The notes beneath the pieces were generated by a model. That model did no database searches. It was not told where the DNA came from and saw nothing but the letters and a program-made list of their open reading frames with translations. A DNA stretch of 42,506 nucleotides from Actinomycetes bacterium (lineage in GTDB: Bacteria; Actinomycetota; Thermoleophilia; BMS3ABIN01): positions 1 through 42,506 of the forward strand of contig JAJYLW010000016.1 in the NCBI GenBank assembly GCA_021787475.1, written 5' to 3'. The translations under genes were made by a program, and so were the position numbers. Each line of letters begins with the position of its first letter. Position 1 is the first letter of the stretch. Of this stretch, positions 31,864 through 38,997 are shown in pieces.

Positions 31864-32823
31864 CTAACGGCAGCTCGGGCTCAGAACTCGGAACCCGGAA
31901 CCTGCTTCTGCGATCTGCATCAACCGCCGCAGGCGGTGATTGACAGCGGATTTGGTCAGCGGCGGGGCCGCTTGTTGACCCAGCTCAATGATGGTCATGG
32001 ATGGATGCCGCATGCGCAGTTCGGCAATCTCAACCAGCCCCGGGTTTAGATGACCCCATTCAGCCGAGCGGCGCATCGCCTTGATGGCGTGAACCTGGCG
32101 GGCGGCGGCTTTGCTGCAGCGGACGGCATTGGCGTGGTCAAAGTTGGCGCGGCGGTTGGCATCGCCGCGAACTGCCGCCATGATGGCCTGCTGCTCAAAC
32201 TCAAGAGTGGCTTCGTGCGCTCCTGTTTTGACAAGGAAGTCGCGCACCGCAGTCAGGTTTTTTGTATAAATGAAGCTGGATTTCCTGCGCACGGAGGTGC
32301 GCAGGCTGATATCAAGGCCGGCCGCAGCTTCGCGAACCGTCGCCAGGAATTCCGGCCCGCCGCCGCAAATCTCGAGATGGGCTGGCTGGCCCGGCCTGCT
32401 CACTGACCCGCCGGCGAGGAAAGCGCCGCGAAGAAAAGCGCTGCGACAGCACTGCCGCTTGATTATCCGCCGCGGCGTCATCCTGCGCAGGGCCATTCCG
32501 TCAGAAAGGATTCCGATCTCATTCAGGAACTGTACAAAGCGGCTGCCGCCCTCCAGATACAACTCAAAGCGCTTCCGCTGCCGCAATCTTTTTTCCTCCC
32601 TGACCCTGATCTCGACGGGAAGCTGAAACGACCTGATCATTGGTATCGCGTTGCGCGCCGTTGCCGAGAGCCCCAGGTTGGCCTCCAGCCCGAATCTCTC
32701 CCGCCCCTTAATATGGAAGCTGCCAGCACCGCGGAACAGCGCGGCCAACTGAGCCGTCCGGCAGCAAGGCCTCTCCGGACGAACACGGTTGAGTTCCTGC
32801 TTGACTTTTACGCTAAAAGACAT
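31864..32823 (-). CDS. whiA: WhiA sporulation/cell-division transcription regulator
   Basis: WhiA has a LAGLIDADG-homing-endonuclease-like N-terminal part without nuclease activity and a C-terminal HTH. It controls sporulation-septation genes in Streptomyces. The 319 residues include the N-terminal SFSVKVKQELNRV, LRGAFLAGGSVSRPG (about 132-146), NFDHANAVRC and the C-terminal HTH (HPSMTIIELGQQAAPPLTKSA). The last dozen residues (GSGFRVLSPSCR) are encoded by a heptamer repeat and look appended. The ATG at 32823 lies nine bases after the yvcK stop, so the two are co-transcribed, as in most Gram-positives. Confidence 0.96.
   Translation of the reverse strand: MSFSVKVKQELNRVRPERPCCRTAQLAALFRGAGSFHIKGRERFGLEANLGLSATARNAIPMIRSFQLPVEIRVREEKRLRQRKRFELYLEGGSRFVQFLNEIGILSDGMALRRMTPRRIIKRQCCRSAFLRGAFLAGGSVSRPGQPAHLEICGGGPEFLATVREAAAGLDISLRTSVRRKSSFIYTKNLTAVRDFLVKTGAHEATLEFEQQAIMAAVRGDANRRANFDHANAVRCSKAAARQVHAIKAMRRSAEWGHLNPGLVEIAELRMRHPSMTIIELGQQAAPPLTKSAVNHRLRRLMQIAEAGSGFRVLSPSCR
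31871..31904. repeat. Heptamer-period repeat, copy H, inside whiA 3' end
   Basis: On the minus strand, GGTTCCG-GGTTCCG-AGTTCTG-AGCCCGA forms four units in 7-base phase. Two are identical to, or one shift from, the GTTCCGG unit of the 37423 array. The repeat is translated as the WhiA C-terminal tail. Confidence 0.75.
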
Positions 32824-32832
32824 CTCAATTTG

Positions 32833-33807
32833 TCATTGTTTTATTAGGGCCATGATGGCGGCCGCCAGACGGTCGCTGTCGTGCCGGAAAAAATCTCCGG
32901 CGGAGCAGACATCGGCGGCAACTACCTCGACGCCCATCTGTCTCAGGCGCCGCTCATCGACCATTACAGGCCCGGCGCCGGTTGCCAGGTAGAGCTTGAC
33001 GACGTCTTCCGGTGGCGAGACATCATTAACTAATATTGTGTCAACCAAACCCTCGCGCGAGTGCGCCAGCAGCGCTGCCAGGTGATCGGCGGCAGTAAAT
33101 TCCAGCGTCTCGCCTGGCTGCGTCATGACATTGCAGACAAACACCTTGCGGCCGGCCGTCTCTCCGATCGCGCCGGCGATGTCCTTGATGAGGAGGTTCG
33201 GTATGATGCTGGTAAAAAGGCTTCCGGGGCCAAGCACAACGATATCGGCGGCCCGGATGGCTTCAAGCGCCGCCGCTGTCGCCCTGGCTCCCTGGGGATC
33301 GAGCCAGACACGGCGGCAGGACTGGCGCGAGCCGGCGATGGCAGACTGGCCGTTCACCTGTTGCCCGTCGTCAAGCTGCGCCCGCAGGGAAACGGTTTCG
33401 GGTGTCGCCGGCAGAACCCTTCCCCGGGTCGCCAGAATGGTGCTGGACAGCCTCACCGCTTCTTCGAAATCGCCCGTCACCTTGGTGAGCGCTGCCAGGA
33501 ACAGGTTGCCAAAGCTGTGACCGGAAAGAGGGCCGTCTTCAAAGCGGTACTGGAAGAGCCTGGCCAGCAGCGACTCATCCTCAGACAGGGCGGCAAGACA
33601 GTTGCGGATGTCGCCGGGGGGCTGGATGTCCATCTCCCGCCGAAGACGGCCGGAGCTGCCGCCGTCATCAGCGACGGTTACCACGGCCGTCAGCCGGCTG
33701 GTAAAGCGTTTAAGTCCTCTGAGCAAGGTTGCCAGCCCCGTGCCGCCGCCGATGACAACCATCTCCGGCTCGTGGCCAGCAGGGCCGTTTGTCTGGTCAG
33801 GAAACAT
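32833..33807 (-). CDS. yvcK: YvcK/CofD-like regulator of carbon use and cell wall
   Basis: This protein of the CofD-like fold binds UDP-sugars and is needed for growth on gluconeogenic carbon and for normal cell-wall synthesis in Bacillus and Mycobacterium. The 324 residues contain VVIGGGTGLATLLRGLK (17-33), VTVADDGGSSGRLR (about 43-56), PPGDIRNCLAAL and ADIVVLGPGSLFTSIIPNLL (about 186-205). The ATG at 33807 has no good ribosome site; no better start is present. It lies between rapZ and whiA in a conserved trio. Confidence 0.96.
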   Translation of the reverse strand: MFPDQTNGPAGHEPEMVVIGGGTGLATLLRGLKRFTSRLTAVVTVADDGGSSGRLRREMDIQPPGDIRNCLAALSEDESLLARLFQYRFEDGPLSGHSFGNLFLAALTKVTGDFEEAVRLSSTILATRGRVLPATPETVSLRAQLDDGQQVNGQSAIAGSRQSCRRVWLDPQGARATAAALEAIRAADIVVLGPGSLFTSIIPNLLIKDIAGAIGETAGRKVFVCNVMTQPGETLEFTAADHLAALLAHSREGLVDTILVNDVSPPEDVVKLYLATGAGPVMVDERRLRQMGVEVVAADVCSAGDFFRHDSDRLAAAIMALIKQ

Positions 33808-33829
33808 ATACTTTAATTCTTTTGTTTAT

Positions 33830-33888
33830 GGTTTTGGTTTCCGTTTTGTCTGCCATCCACCATCCACCGTACACCATCCGGGTTTTCA
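33830..33888. repeat. Heptamer-period repeat, copy I, between rapZ and yvcK
   Basis: GGTTTTGGTTTCCGTTTTGTC is followed by TGCCATCCA-CCATCCA-CCGTACA-CCATCCG-GGTTTTCAG. The last TCA is the reverse complement of the rapZ stop codon, so the element abuts the end of rapZ exactly. It belongs to the CCATCCA subfamily with copies C, G and K. Confidence 0.7.
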
Positions 33889-34776
33889 GTCCTTGCCTAT
33901 ATCCCTGTGCCTGGTGATGATGTTATAGCCCTGGCCGCGATAGTGTTTTGCCAGCTCTTCGACGATCGCCACCGAGCGGTGATGCCCGCCCGTGCAGCCG
34001 AAACCGACTGTCAGGTTTGACTTGCCCTCCCCCAGATACATCGGCAGCAGGTAATCAAGCAGCGGCATCAGGCGGTCAAAGAACGCCTTGTTTGTTTGCG
34101 TATTTATGACATAGTCCTGCACCGCCTTGTCAACGCCCGTCAGCGACTTGAGCTTGGGATCATAATTGGGATTAGGGAGGAAGCGGACGTCAAAAATCAA
34201 ATCCGAATCAAGCGGAGCGCCAAATTTGTAACCAAATGAAACCAGGATAATGACGAGACCCATCGTTCCCGCCGGCACGATGTTCTCAACAATCCTGCTC
34301 CTCAGCTCGTGCACGTTCATTTCCGAGGTATCGATGACCCAGTCGGCCCGCTGCCGGAGCCCGGCAAGCATTTCGCGCTCGCTCGCGACGCCGGCGGGAA
34401 TGTCGCCGTCCGGCGCGAGGGGGTGCGGCCGGCGGGTCTCCTTAAAGCGGCGCAGCAGCACCTCGTCGGAGGCCTCAAGAAAAAGGAGGCGGTATTTCAT
34501 GTCCTTCTGGTCAAGCTCGTTGAGGCAGCGGTCGATTTCCTCGAAATACTGGCCGCCTCTCACATCGCTGACTACCGCGGCTTTTTCCACCTTGCTGCCT
34601 TCGTGTGAAAACAGCTCCGCCGCCGCCGGAATCATCTGCGGCGGCAGATTGTCAATGCTGAAAAAGCCCGCGTCCTCAAAGGCGGCCAGCGCATGCGACT
34701 TACCTGCTCCGGAAAGGCCGGTGATCAGGGTCAGCTCGACGCCATTATGATGAGGGCCCTGCGCCGCTTTTGTCAT
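33886..34776 (-). CDS. rapZ: RapZ/YvcJ nucleotide-binding protein
   Basis: This is an RNase adapter / nucleotide-binding protein of the P-loop RapZ family. The 296 residues show Walker A GLSGAGKS (20-27), SIDNLPPQMI (about 40-49), FLEASDEVLLRRFKETRRPHP and the C-terminal signature FGCTGGHHRSV (about 263-273). In E. coli RapZ tunes GlmS through a small RNA; in Gram-positives YvcJ binds GTP/ATP and its role is less clear. The ATG at 34776 follows AAGGAG. It belongs to the uvrC-ogt-rapZ-yvcK-whiA run. Confidence 0.97.
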   Translation of the reverse strand: MTKAAQGPHHNGVELTLITGLSGAGKSHALAAFEDAGFFSIDNLPPQMIPAAAELFSHEGSKVEKAAVVSDVRGGQYFEEIDRCLNELDQKDMKYRLLFLEASDEVLLRRFKETRRPHPLAPDGDIPAGVASEREMLAGLRQRADWVIDTSEMNVHELRSRIVENIVPAGTMGLVIILVSFGYKFGAPLDSDLIFDVRFLPNPNYDPKLKSLTGVDKAVQDYVINTQTNKAFFDRLMPLLDYLLPMYLGEGKSNLTVGFGCTGGHHRSVAIVEELAKHYRGQGYNIITRHRDIGKD

Positions 34777-34836
34777 TTTGACTCCTTGCTTTTAACCGGT
34801 ATTTCAGCCCCGGGAGCCATTGTTCGTCAGCCAAGT

Positions 34837-35439
34837 CTATTCGTTAGTCGAGTTGGTTTCCAGACTGGATGTTCGTGAACCAGCCTGATGACGGTCCTGC
34901 CTCAGGCAACCTTCCAGCTCAAGAAGTTTTTTTTTCCAGCCGGCGCCGGCGGAAAAACGTCCCAGGCCGCCGTTGCTCTTGATAATCCTGTGGCAGGGAA
35001 GAATTACCGGAAAAGGATTCCGGGCCATGAAACTGCCGACTGCGCGCCAGGCGCGGCTGTAGCCGGCGCTTTCCGCCAGCTCGGCGTAGCTGCGCGTCTC
35101 TCCGTAGGGAACGGCGGCAAGGGCGGCGGCTACTCCTCTTTGAAACGGCGTCCATCCGGACCGGTCCATCGGAATTGCCAAGATGTCAAAACTGGCTGGC
35201 CGGCCAGAAAAATACCGCACAAGCAGCCGCGCCAGATTAAGAATGCAGGCCGGCGCACCTGCGATCTCCATGTCTGACGGCTGCCGTCGCCGCTCGGGAA
35301 GGCGGTGCGCGACCAGCAAGCCATTCCTAAAGACAAGGAGGCCATATCCAAAGGGAGTAATGTACGGAAAGCGTAAAACGCCGGCGACAGCGATTCCATT
35401 GCCAGGCGCTTGCCTATCCCAATTTGTGAACGATTGCAT
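34837..35439 (-). CDS. ogt: Methylated-DNA--protein-cysteine methyltransferase
   Basis: This suicide repair protein takes alkyl groups from O6-alkylguanine onto its own Cys. From the ATG at 35439 it has 200 residues: an N-terminal variable domain (1-90) and the C-terminal catalytic domain with VPYGETRSYAELA (110-122), RAVGSFMARNP and the acceptor Cys149 in LPCHRII. The frame is open to 35649 through uvrC, but the 35439 ATG has GGGAGG upstream and gives the normal size. It overlaps the uvrC 3' end by 26 bases. The placement between uvrC and rapZ is an insertion into an otherwise conserved order and makes a small repair pair with uvrC. Confidence 0.93.
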   Translation of the reverse strand: MQSFTNWDRQAPGNGIAVAGVLRFPYITPFGYGLLVFRNGLLVAHRLPERRRQPSDMEIAGAPACILNLARLLVRYFSGRPASFDILAIPMDRSGWTPFQRGVAAALAAVPYGETRSYAELAESAGYSRAWRAVGSFMARNPFPVILPCHRIIKSNGGLGRFSAGAGWKKKLLELEGCLRQDRHQAGSRTSSLETNSTNE

Positions 35440-37288
35440 ATGCCTCCCTTGCCACTTTGGCCGGCAGCCCGGGGACAGCCTCCAGCTCGTCCCGGCCCGC
35501 TGCCAAAAACCGCTCCGGAGAGCCAAAATGCACCAGGATTGCCCGTTTGCGGGACGGCCCGATGCCGGGAATCTCGTCCAGGATGGAGCTGGAAAGCTCC
35601 CGGTCGCGCCGCTGGCGGTGGAATTCGATGGCAAACCGGTGGGCTTCATTTCTGATTGCGATAAGCAGGCTCAGTCCTGGAGAGCCGGCCGCCAGGATTA
35701 GCGGGCCGCGCCGGCCCCGCAGATAGACTTCCTCACGCTTCTTCGCCAGCCCGGCGACGTCGACATCGCCAAGGTACAGCGTTTCGAGCGCCGCCGCCGC
35801 CGCCGAAACCTGGCCGGCGCCACCGTCAACCAAAATCAGGTCGGGAAGGGCGGCAAAACTTTCATCTGTTTTTCTTTCTTCCCCGGGGCCAATCCCGCTG
35901 CGGGAGAAACGGCGGCTAATGACTTCGGCCATCATGGCATAGTCATCGGGTCCTGCCGTCTTGACCGCAAACTTGCGGTAATGGCTTCGGCGTGGCAGCC
36001 CCGCTTCGAAAACCACCATCGAGCCGGCCGGATGCCCGCCGGCGGTATTGGAAATATCATAGCATTCAATCCGCAACGGCCGGCGCTTGAGGCCGAGGCT
36101 GCTTTTGAGATCCGCCAGCGCCCGGGCGGGGCGGGCGCGTTTCTCTTCTTCGCGGAGAATGTCCTGCTTTAAGGCCAGCTCCGCGTTTTCGGCCGCCATC
36201 ATGCCGAGCTCGCGTCGCCTGCCTCTAGTCGTCGCCCGCTTGACATCCACCCGGGAGCCCTTGGCCCGCGTCAGATAATCCGCCAGCGCTTCCGTTTCCC
36301 GAAAACCGGATGGCAGCACAACTTCAGCCGGCAGGCCGATTGGCTGCGAATAATACTGCATGATGAACTGCTCCAGGATCTCATCCCGGTGCTCGCCGGA
36401 GACGTTCCCAAGGAAAAAACTGCGCCGGTCGCTCAGAAGGCCGTCGCGGATCAGAAGCACCTGGATGTTCGCGCTATCGTCTTCGCAGTGAAGGCCGATA
36501 ACGTCGACGCTGTCAAGCCCGGCGGCGCTGGCCTGCTGGTCCTCCAGCAGATGCCTGAGCGCCAGCAGCCGGTTGCGTAAAAAGGCCGCCTCCTCGTAAC
36601 GCTGGGCGGAGGCGGCTTTTCCCATGGATCCGGCAATATCCGCTTCCAGGCTGTCCGCGTGCCCGGAAAGGAGCCGTTCCACCCGTTTTATCAACTGGCC
36701 GTATTCGGCCGCGCCAATCCTGCCGGCGCAGGGCGCGAGGCAAAGGCCAATATGGTAATTAAGGCACGGGCTTCCGGTCCGCCGGCCCGGCCGGTGTCCA
36801 TGGCACTTGCGGTAAGGGAAAATCTTGCCAAGCAGCTCGAGCGTCTGCCGCACCCGGCCGGCGCTCGTGAAGGGTCCGAAATAATCAATGCCGCGGCGGT
36901 GCGGCCTCCGGGTGAGAAAAACGCGGGGAAACTCTTCCCGCCAGGTTATGGCCACGTACGGATACGATTTGTCGTCGCGGAGCATGATGTTGAAAGGAGG
37001 GTGATGATGCTTGATAAAGTTAGACTCGAGCAGGAGCGCTTCGGTCTCGCTGGCGGCGACGACAAAATCGAAGTCGCGCATGCGCCGGAGCATACGGCTG
37101 ATACGTTCATCCGCTGCGCCCGCCGGCCCGAAGTAAGAGCGGACCCTTTTTTTCAGTGAGACGGCCTTGCCAACATAAAGCGGCTTTCCGGCCGCGTCCC
37201 GGAAAACATAAATGCCCGGCTTGTCCGGCAAAGAGGCCAGTAGCCTGGACATGCCTTTTTTGGGGTCGTTTTTATCGGTTTCTTTCAT
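35414..37288 (-). CDS. uvrC: Excinuclease ABC subunit C
   Basis: This is the nuclease subunit of nucleotide-excision repair; it makes both incisions around a lesion. The 624 residues contain the GIY-YIG domain (GIYVFRDAAGKPLYVGKA, about 25-42), the CLNYHIGLCLAPC Cys segment, a UVR motif (about 215-250), the RNase-H-like C nuclease (LRIECYDISNTAGGHPAGSM, DLILVDGGAGQ) and two helix-hairpin-helix motifs at the end (IPGIGPSRKRAIL, VPGLPAKVAREAY). The ATG at 37288 lacks a ribosome site; ATG at 37252 with AAAAAAGGC is an alternative that still keeps the GIY-YIG domain. It is the first gene of the cluster. Confidence 0.98.
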   Translation of the reverse strand: MKETDKNDPKKGMSRLLASLPDKPGIYVFRDAAGKPLYVGKAVSLKKRVRSYFGPAGAADERISRMLRRMRDFDFVVAASETEALLLESNFIKHHHPPFNIMLRDDKSYPYVAITWREEFPRVFLTRRPHRRGIDYFGPFTSAGRVRQTLELLGKIFPYRKCHGHRPGRRTGSPCLNYHIGLCLAPCAGRIGAAEYGQLIKRVERLLSGHADSLEADIAGSMGKAASAQRYEEAAFLRNRLLALRHLLEDQQASAAGLDSVDVIGLHCEDDSANIQVLLIRDGLLSDRRSFFLGNVSGEHRDEILEQFIMQYYSQPIGLPAEVVLPSGFRETEALADYLTRAKGSRVDVKRATTRGRRRELGMMAAENAELALKQDILREEEKRARPARALADLKSSLGLKRRPLRIECYDISNTAGGHPAGSMVVFEAGLPRRSHYRKFAVKTAGPDDYAMMAEVISRRFSRSGIGPGEERKTDESFAALPDLILVDGGAGQVSAAAAALETLYLGDVDVAGLAKKREEVYLRGRRGPLILAAGSPGLSLLIAIRNEAHRFAIEFHRQRRDRELSSSILDEIPGIGPSRKRAILVHFGSPERFLAAGRDELEAVPGLPAKVAREAYAIVHKLG

Positions 37289-37422
37289 AAGGTTTGGTGA
37301 AACAGCAGTCGTAAAATGCTAAAAGGTGCAGGTGCTCTTGCTAAAACAATAATAACACCGGGAACGAAAAGTGTGGCGCGAAAAAGCAGGAGGCGACTGA
37401 GCAAAAGCCCGGGGCGAGGGGA

Positions 37423-37527
37423 GTTCCGGGTTCCGGGTTCCGGGTTCCGGGTTCCGGGTTCCGGGTTCCGGGTTCCGGGTTCCGGGTTCCGGGTTCCGGG
37501 TTCCGGGTTCCGGGTTCCGGGTTCCGA
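37423..37527. repeat. Tandem array, 15 x GTTCCGG
   Basis: Fourteen perfect 7-base units (37423-37520) are followed by a fifteenth with its last base changed (GTTCCGA). It lies in the 328-base space upstream of uvrC. Because 7 is not a multiple of 3 it encodes, if read, a VPGSGFR-type 21-base repeat, but no gene starts there. It is the purest member of the window's heptamer family and is not a CRISPR (no spacers). Confidence 0.97.
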
Positions 37528-37564
37528 AAAAGTATGCTAACTATTTACTTATTGTCAAGTTATT

Positions 37565-37616
37565 CTGGTTTTTCTGGTTTCTGGTTTGTCTACCATCCAC
37601 CACCCACCATCCGCTT
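37565..37616. repeat. Heptamer-period repeat, copy K (CCATCCA type)
   Basis: TTCTGGTTTCTGGTTTGTC is followed by TACCATCCA-CCACCCA-CCATCCG-CTT. It touches the stop codon of the small membrane-protein gene at 37617, just as copy I touches the rapZ stop. It shares more than 20 bases with copy G. Confidence 0.75.
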
Positions 37617-37847
37617 TCAGACCGGCAGCTTCCGGATCAGCTTCTCAAGCAGCCGGCTTCTTTTTTCCGCCAGGGCGCCAATGGTATCAGGCCCGGGCCT
37701 CGGCGTAAACAGAAGCCCCAGCGCCAAGCCGAGGAGCATGCCGAACAAGACTGTCCTGAGCCCCGGCTGGCGCTTTTTTTTCTTAAGACCCAAACCGCCA
37801 GGCGCCTCTTGCCGGCGCCGGACTTTCCTGTGACATGGGCAGCGCAT
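37617..37847 (-). CDS. Small basic single-span membrane protein
   Basis: This 76-residue protein has a very basic N-terminus (RCPCHRKVRRRQ, then KKKKRQ at about 22-27). One hydrophobic span follows (about 30-48, LRTVLFGMLLGLALGLLFTP), then a short charged helix. The layout GxxxGxxxGLLFTP resembles YtxH-like proteins. The N-terminal CPCH could bind metal but is not a recognised motif. The ATG at 37847 follows GGGAG at five bases. It has no functional assignment. Confidence 0.6.
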   Translation of the reverse strand: MRCPCHRKVRRRQEAPGGLGLKKKKRQPGLRTVLFGMLLGLALGLLFTPRPGPDTIGALAEKRSRLLEKLIRKLPV

Positions 37848-37998
37848 CACTACTCCCGCAAGAATTTAACAACTGTTTTTGAAAATAACAAATGAGGAAG
37901 TGCGGCGCAAGGCGAACTTGAGCAAAAAATAATGATGCGAGGGGCTTGTCGAGATCTGGCCAAAAATGTCCCGCGCGGCTCAATTGTCTGCAAACAAT

Positions 37999-38027
37999 AA
38001 AAAAGGGGCGCAGCCGGACTGCGCCCC
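37999..38027 (-). terminator. Terminator of histone-like gene
   Basis: On the minus strand, GGGGCGCAG-TCCGG-CTGCGCCCC is followed by TTTTTTATT. A perfect 9-bp stem and U-tract make this a textbook intrinsic terminator, 28 bases after the gene at 38055. Confidence 0.93.
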
Positions 38028-38054
38028 GGGAAACCGCGTGATGGACCAGCCGAC

Positions 38055-38858
38055 TTACCTTCTGGCGCTTCTTTTTGCCTTTGCCTTCGGCTTGGCTTTC
38101 GCCTTTGTCTTCGGCTTAGCTTTGGCTTTGGCTTTTGCTTTGGCCTTCGGCTTGGCTTTCGCCTTGGATTTGGCTTTCGCTTTTGCTTTGGCCTTCGGCT
38201 TGGCTTTGGCCTTGGCCTTCGGTTTGGCTTTGGCGCGAGCGCTGGCCTTCGGCCTGGCCTTGGCTTTGGCCTTTGGTTTTGCTTTGGCGCGAGCGCTGGC
38301 CTTCGGCCTGGCCTTGGCCTTCGGTTTTGCTTTTGCCTTCGGCTTGGCTTTTACGGGGGTGCCCTTAAGCTTCAAGGCCTTTTCCACATCCCGTTTGAAT
38401 GCTTTCCAGTCGCGGCCATAAAGCCGGTACGGATTCCAGGCGGTAACGGTTTTGGTATAACGGTTAAACTCGTGAAAATTGGGCGCGCGGCCCAGCTTCT
38501 TGGCAATGCGCGCGCCCTCGTCAATATAGCGCTCCTTCGTCGGCTTCCGCGGCTTTTCGAGGCCGACCTTGACCTTGAGCTCGCGCACGCTCATTCCCAT
38601 CCGCAGGGCGGGATACTTGGCGTCAACCTTTTGCTTTTTGACGAGCCTCATCATCTCTTCCCTGGTCCGCCGGGCCGCAGGTATCATGCCCGCCTTGCGA
38701 ACAGCGTTGGTCCAGCCGCCAAACCTGGCCCGGATGGCCTCGGCGCTGGGCCTGTTCGGACCCTTGAGATAGCCATGATAAGTCGGGCCCATTAACCCGT
38801 CCTTGCTGGCTTTCTTGAGGGCGTTTATCAAATCCTGATCCGTATAGATTTTGTCCAT
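38055..38858 (-). CDS. DNA-binding protein: homing-endonuclease-associated repeats plus H1-like tail
   Basis: The 267 residues form two parts. Residues 1-165 hold two copies of what looks like the homing-endonuclease-associated (HNH-associated) helical repeat: YTDQDLINALKKASKDG...ARFGGWTNAVRKAGMI (about 5-59) and YIDEGARIAKKLGRAPNFHEF...YGRDWKAFKRDVEKAL (about 111-162). No nuclease motif is present. Residues 168-267 are almost only Lys, Ala, Pro and Arg in AKAKPKAKAK-type repeats, as in histone H1-like or HupB tails; one unit of about 18 residues (ARPKASARAKAKPKAKAK) occurs twice. This predicts a nucleoid-associated protein. The ATG at 38858 follows GAGGTAGG. It has its own terminator and lies after coaBC. 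Confidence 0.75.
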   Translation of the reverse strand: MDKIYTDQDLINALKKASKDGLMGPTYHGYLKGPNRPSAEAIRARFGGWTNAVRKAGMIPAARRTREEMMRLVKKQKVDAKYPALRMGMSVRELKVKVGLEKPRKPTKERYIDEGARIAKKLGRAPNFHEFNRYTKTVTAWNPYRLYGRDWKAFKRDVEKALKLKGTPVKAKPKAKAKPKAKARPKASARAKAKPKAKAKARPKASARAKAKPKAKAKAKPKAKAKAKAKSKAKAKPKAKAKAKAKAKPKTKAKAKPKAKAKRSARR

Positions 38859-38997
38859 TACCTACCTCTCTTGTCGTGCCCCGCACTGCGGAGACCTGAT
38901 TGAAGCCCTGGTGCGGGCCTCCCGACCAATTACCGGCCTCTGATTAGGCCGCGCCTTACAGTCGTCCAGACTGGAAGTGCCGGAACTGATTCGCTTC

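Noticed and set aside
35440-35649. N-terminal extension of the Ogt protein
   Set aside because: It lies in the uvrC coding region, is Ser/Trp/Arg-rich without homology to the family, and a well-placed start exists at 35439.
37423-37527. CRISPR array
   Set aside because: The units are 7 bases with no spacers, and no cas genes are present.
37316-37540. 75-codon frame on the plus strand with VPGSGFR repeats
   Set aside because: It is just the translation of the GTTCCGG array; no ribosome site and no plausible protein outside the repeat.
37966-38421. Plus-strand frame of repeated FAFAFGLALA residues, superficially a membrane protein
   Set aside because: It is the antisense of the Lys/Ala/Pro tail of the histone-like gene, which has a good start, ribosome site and terminator.
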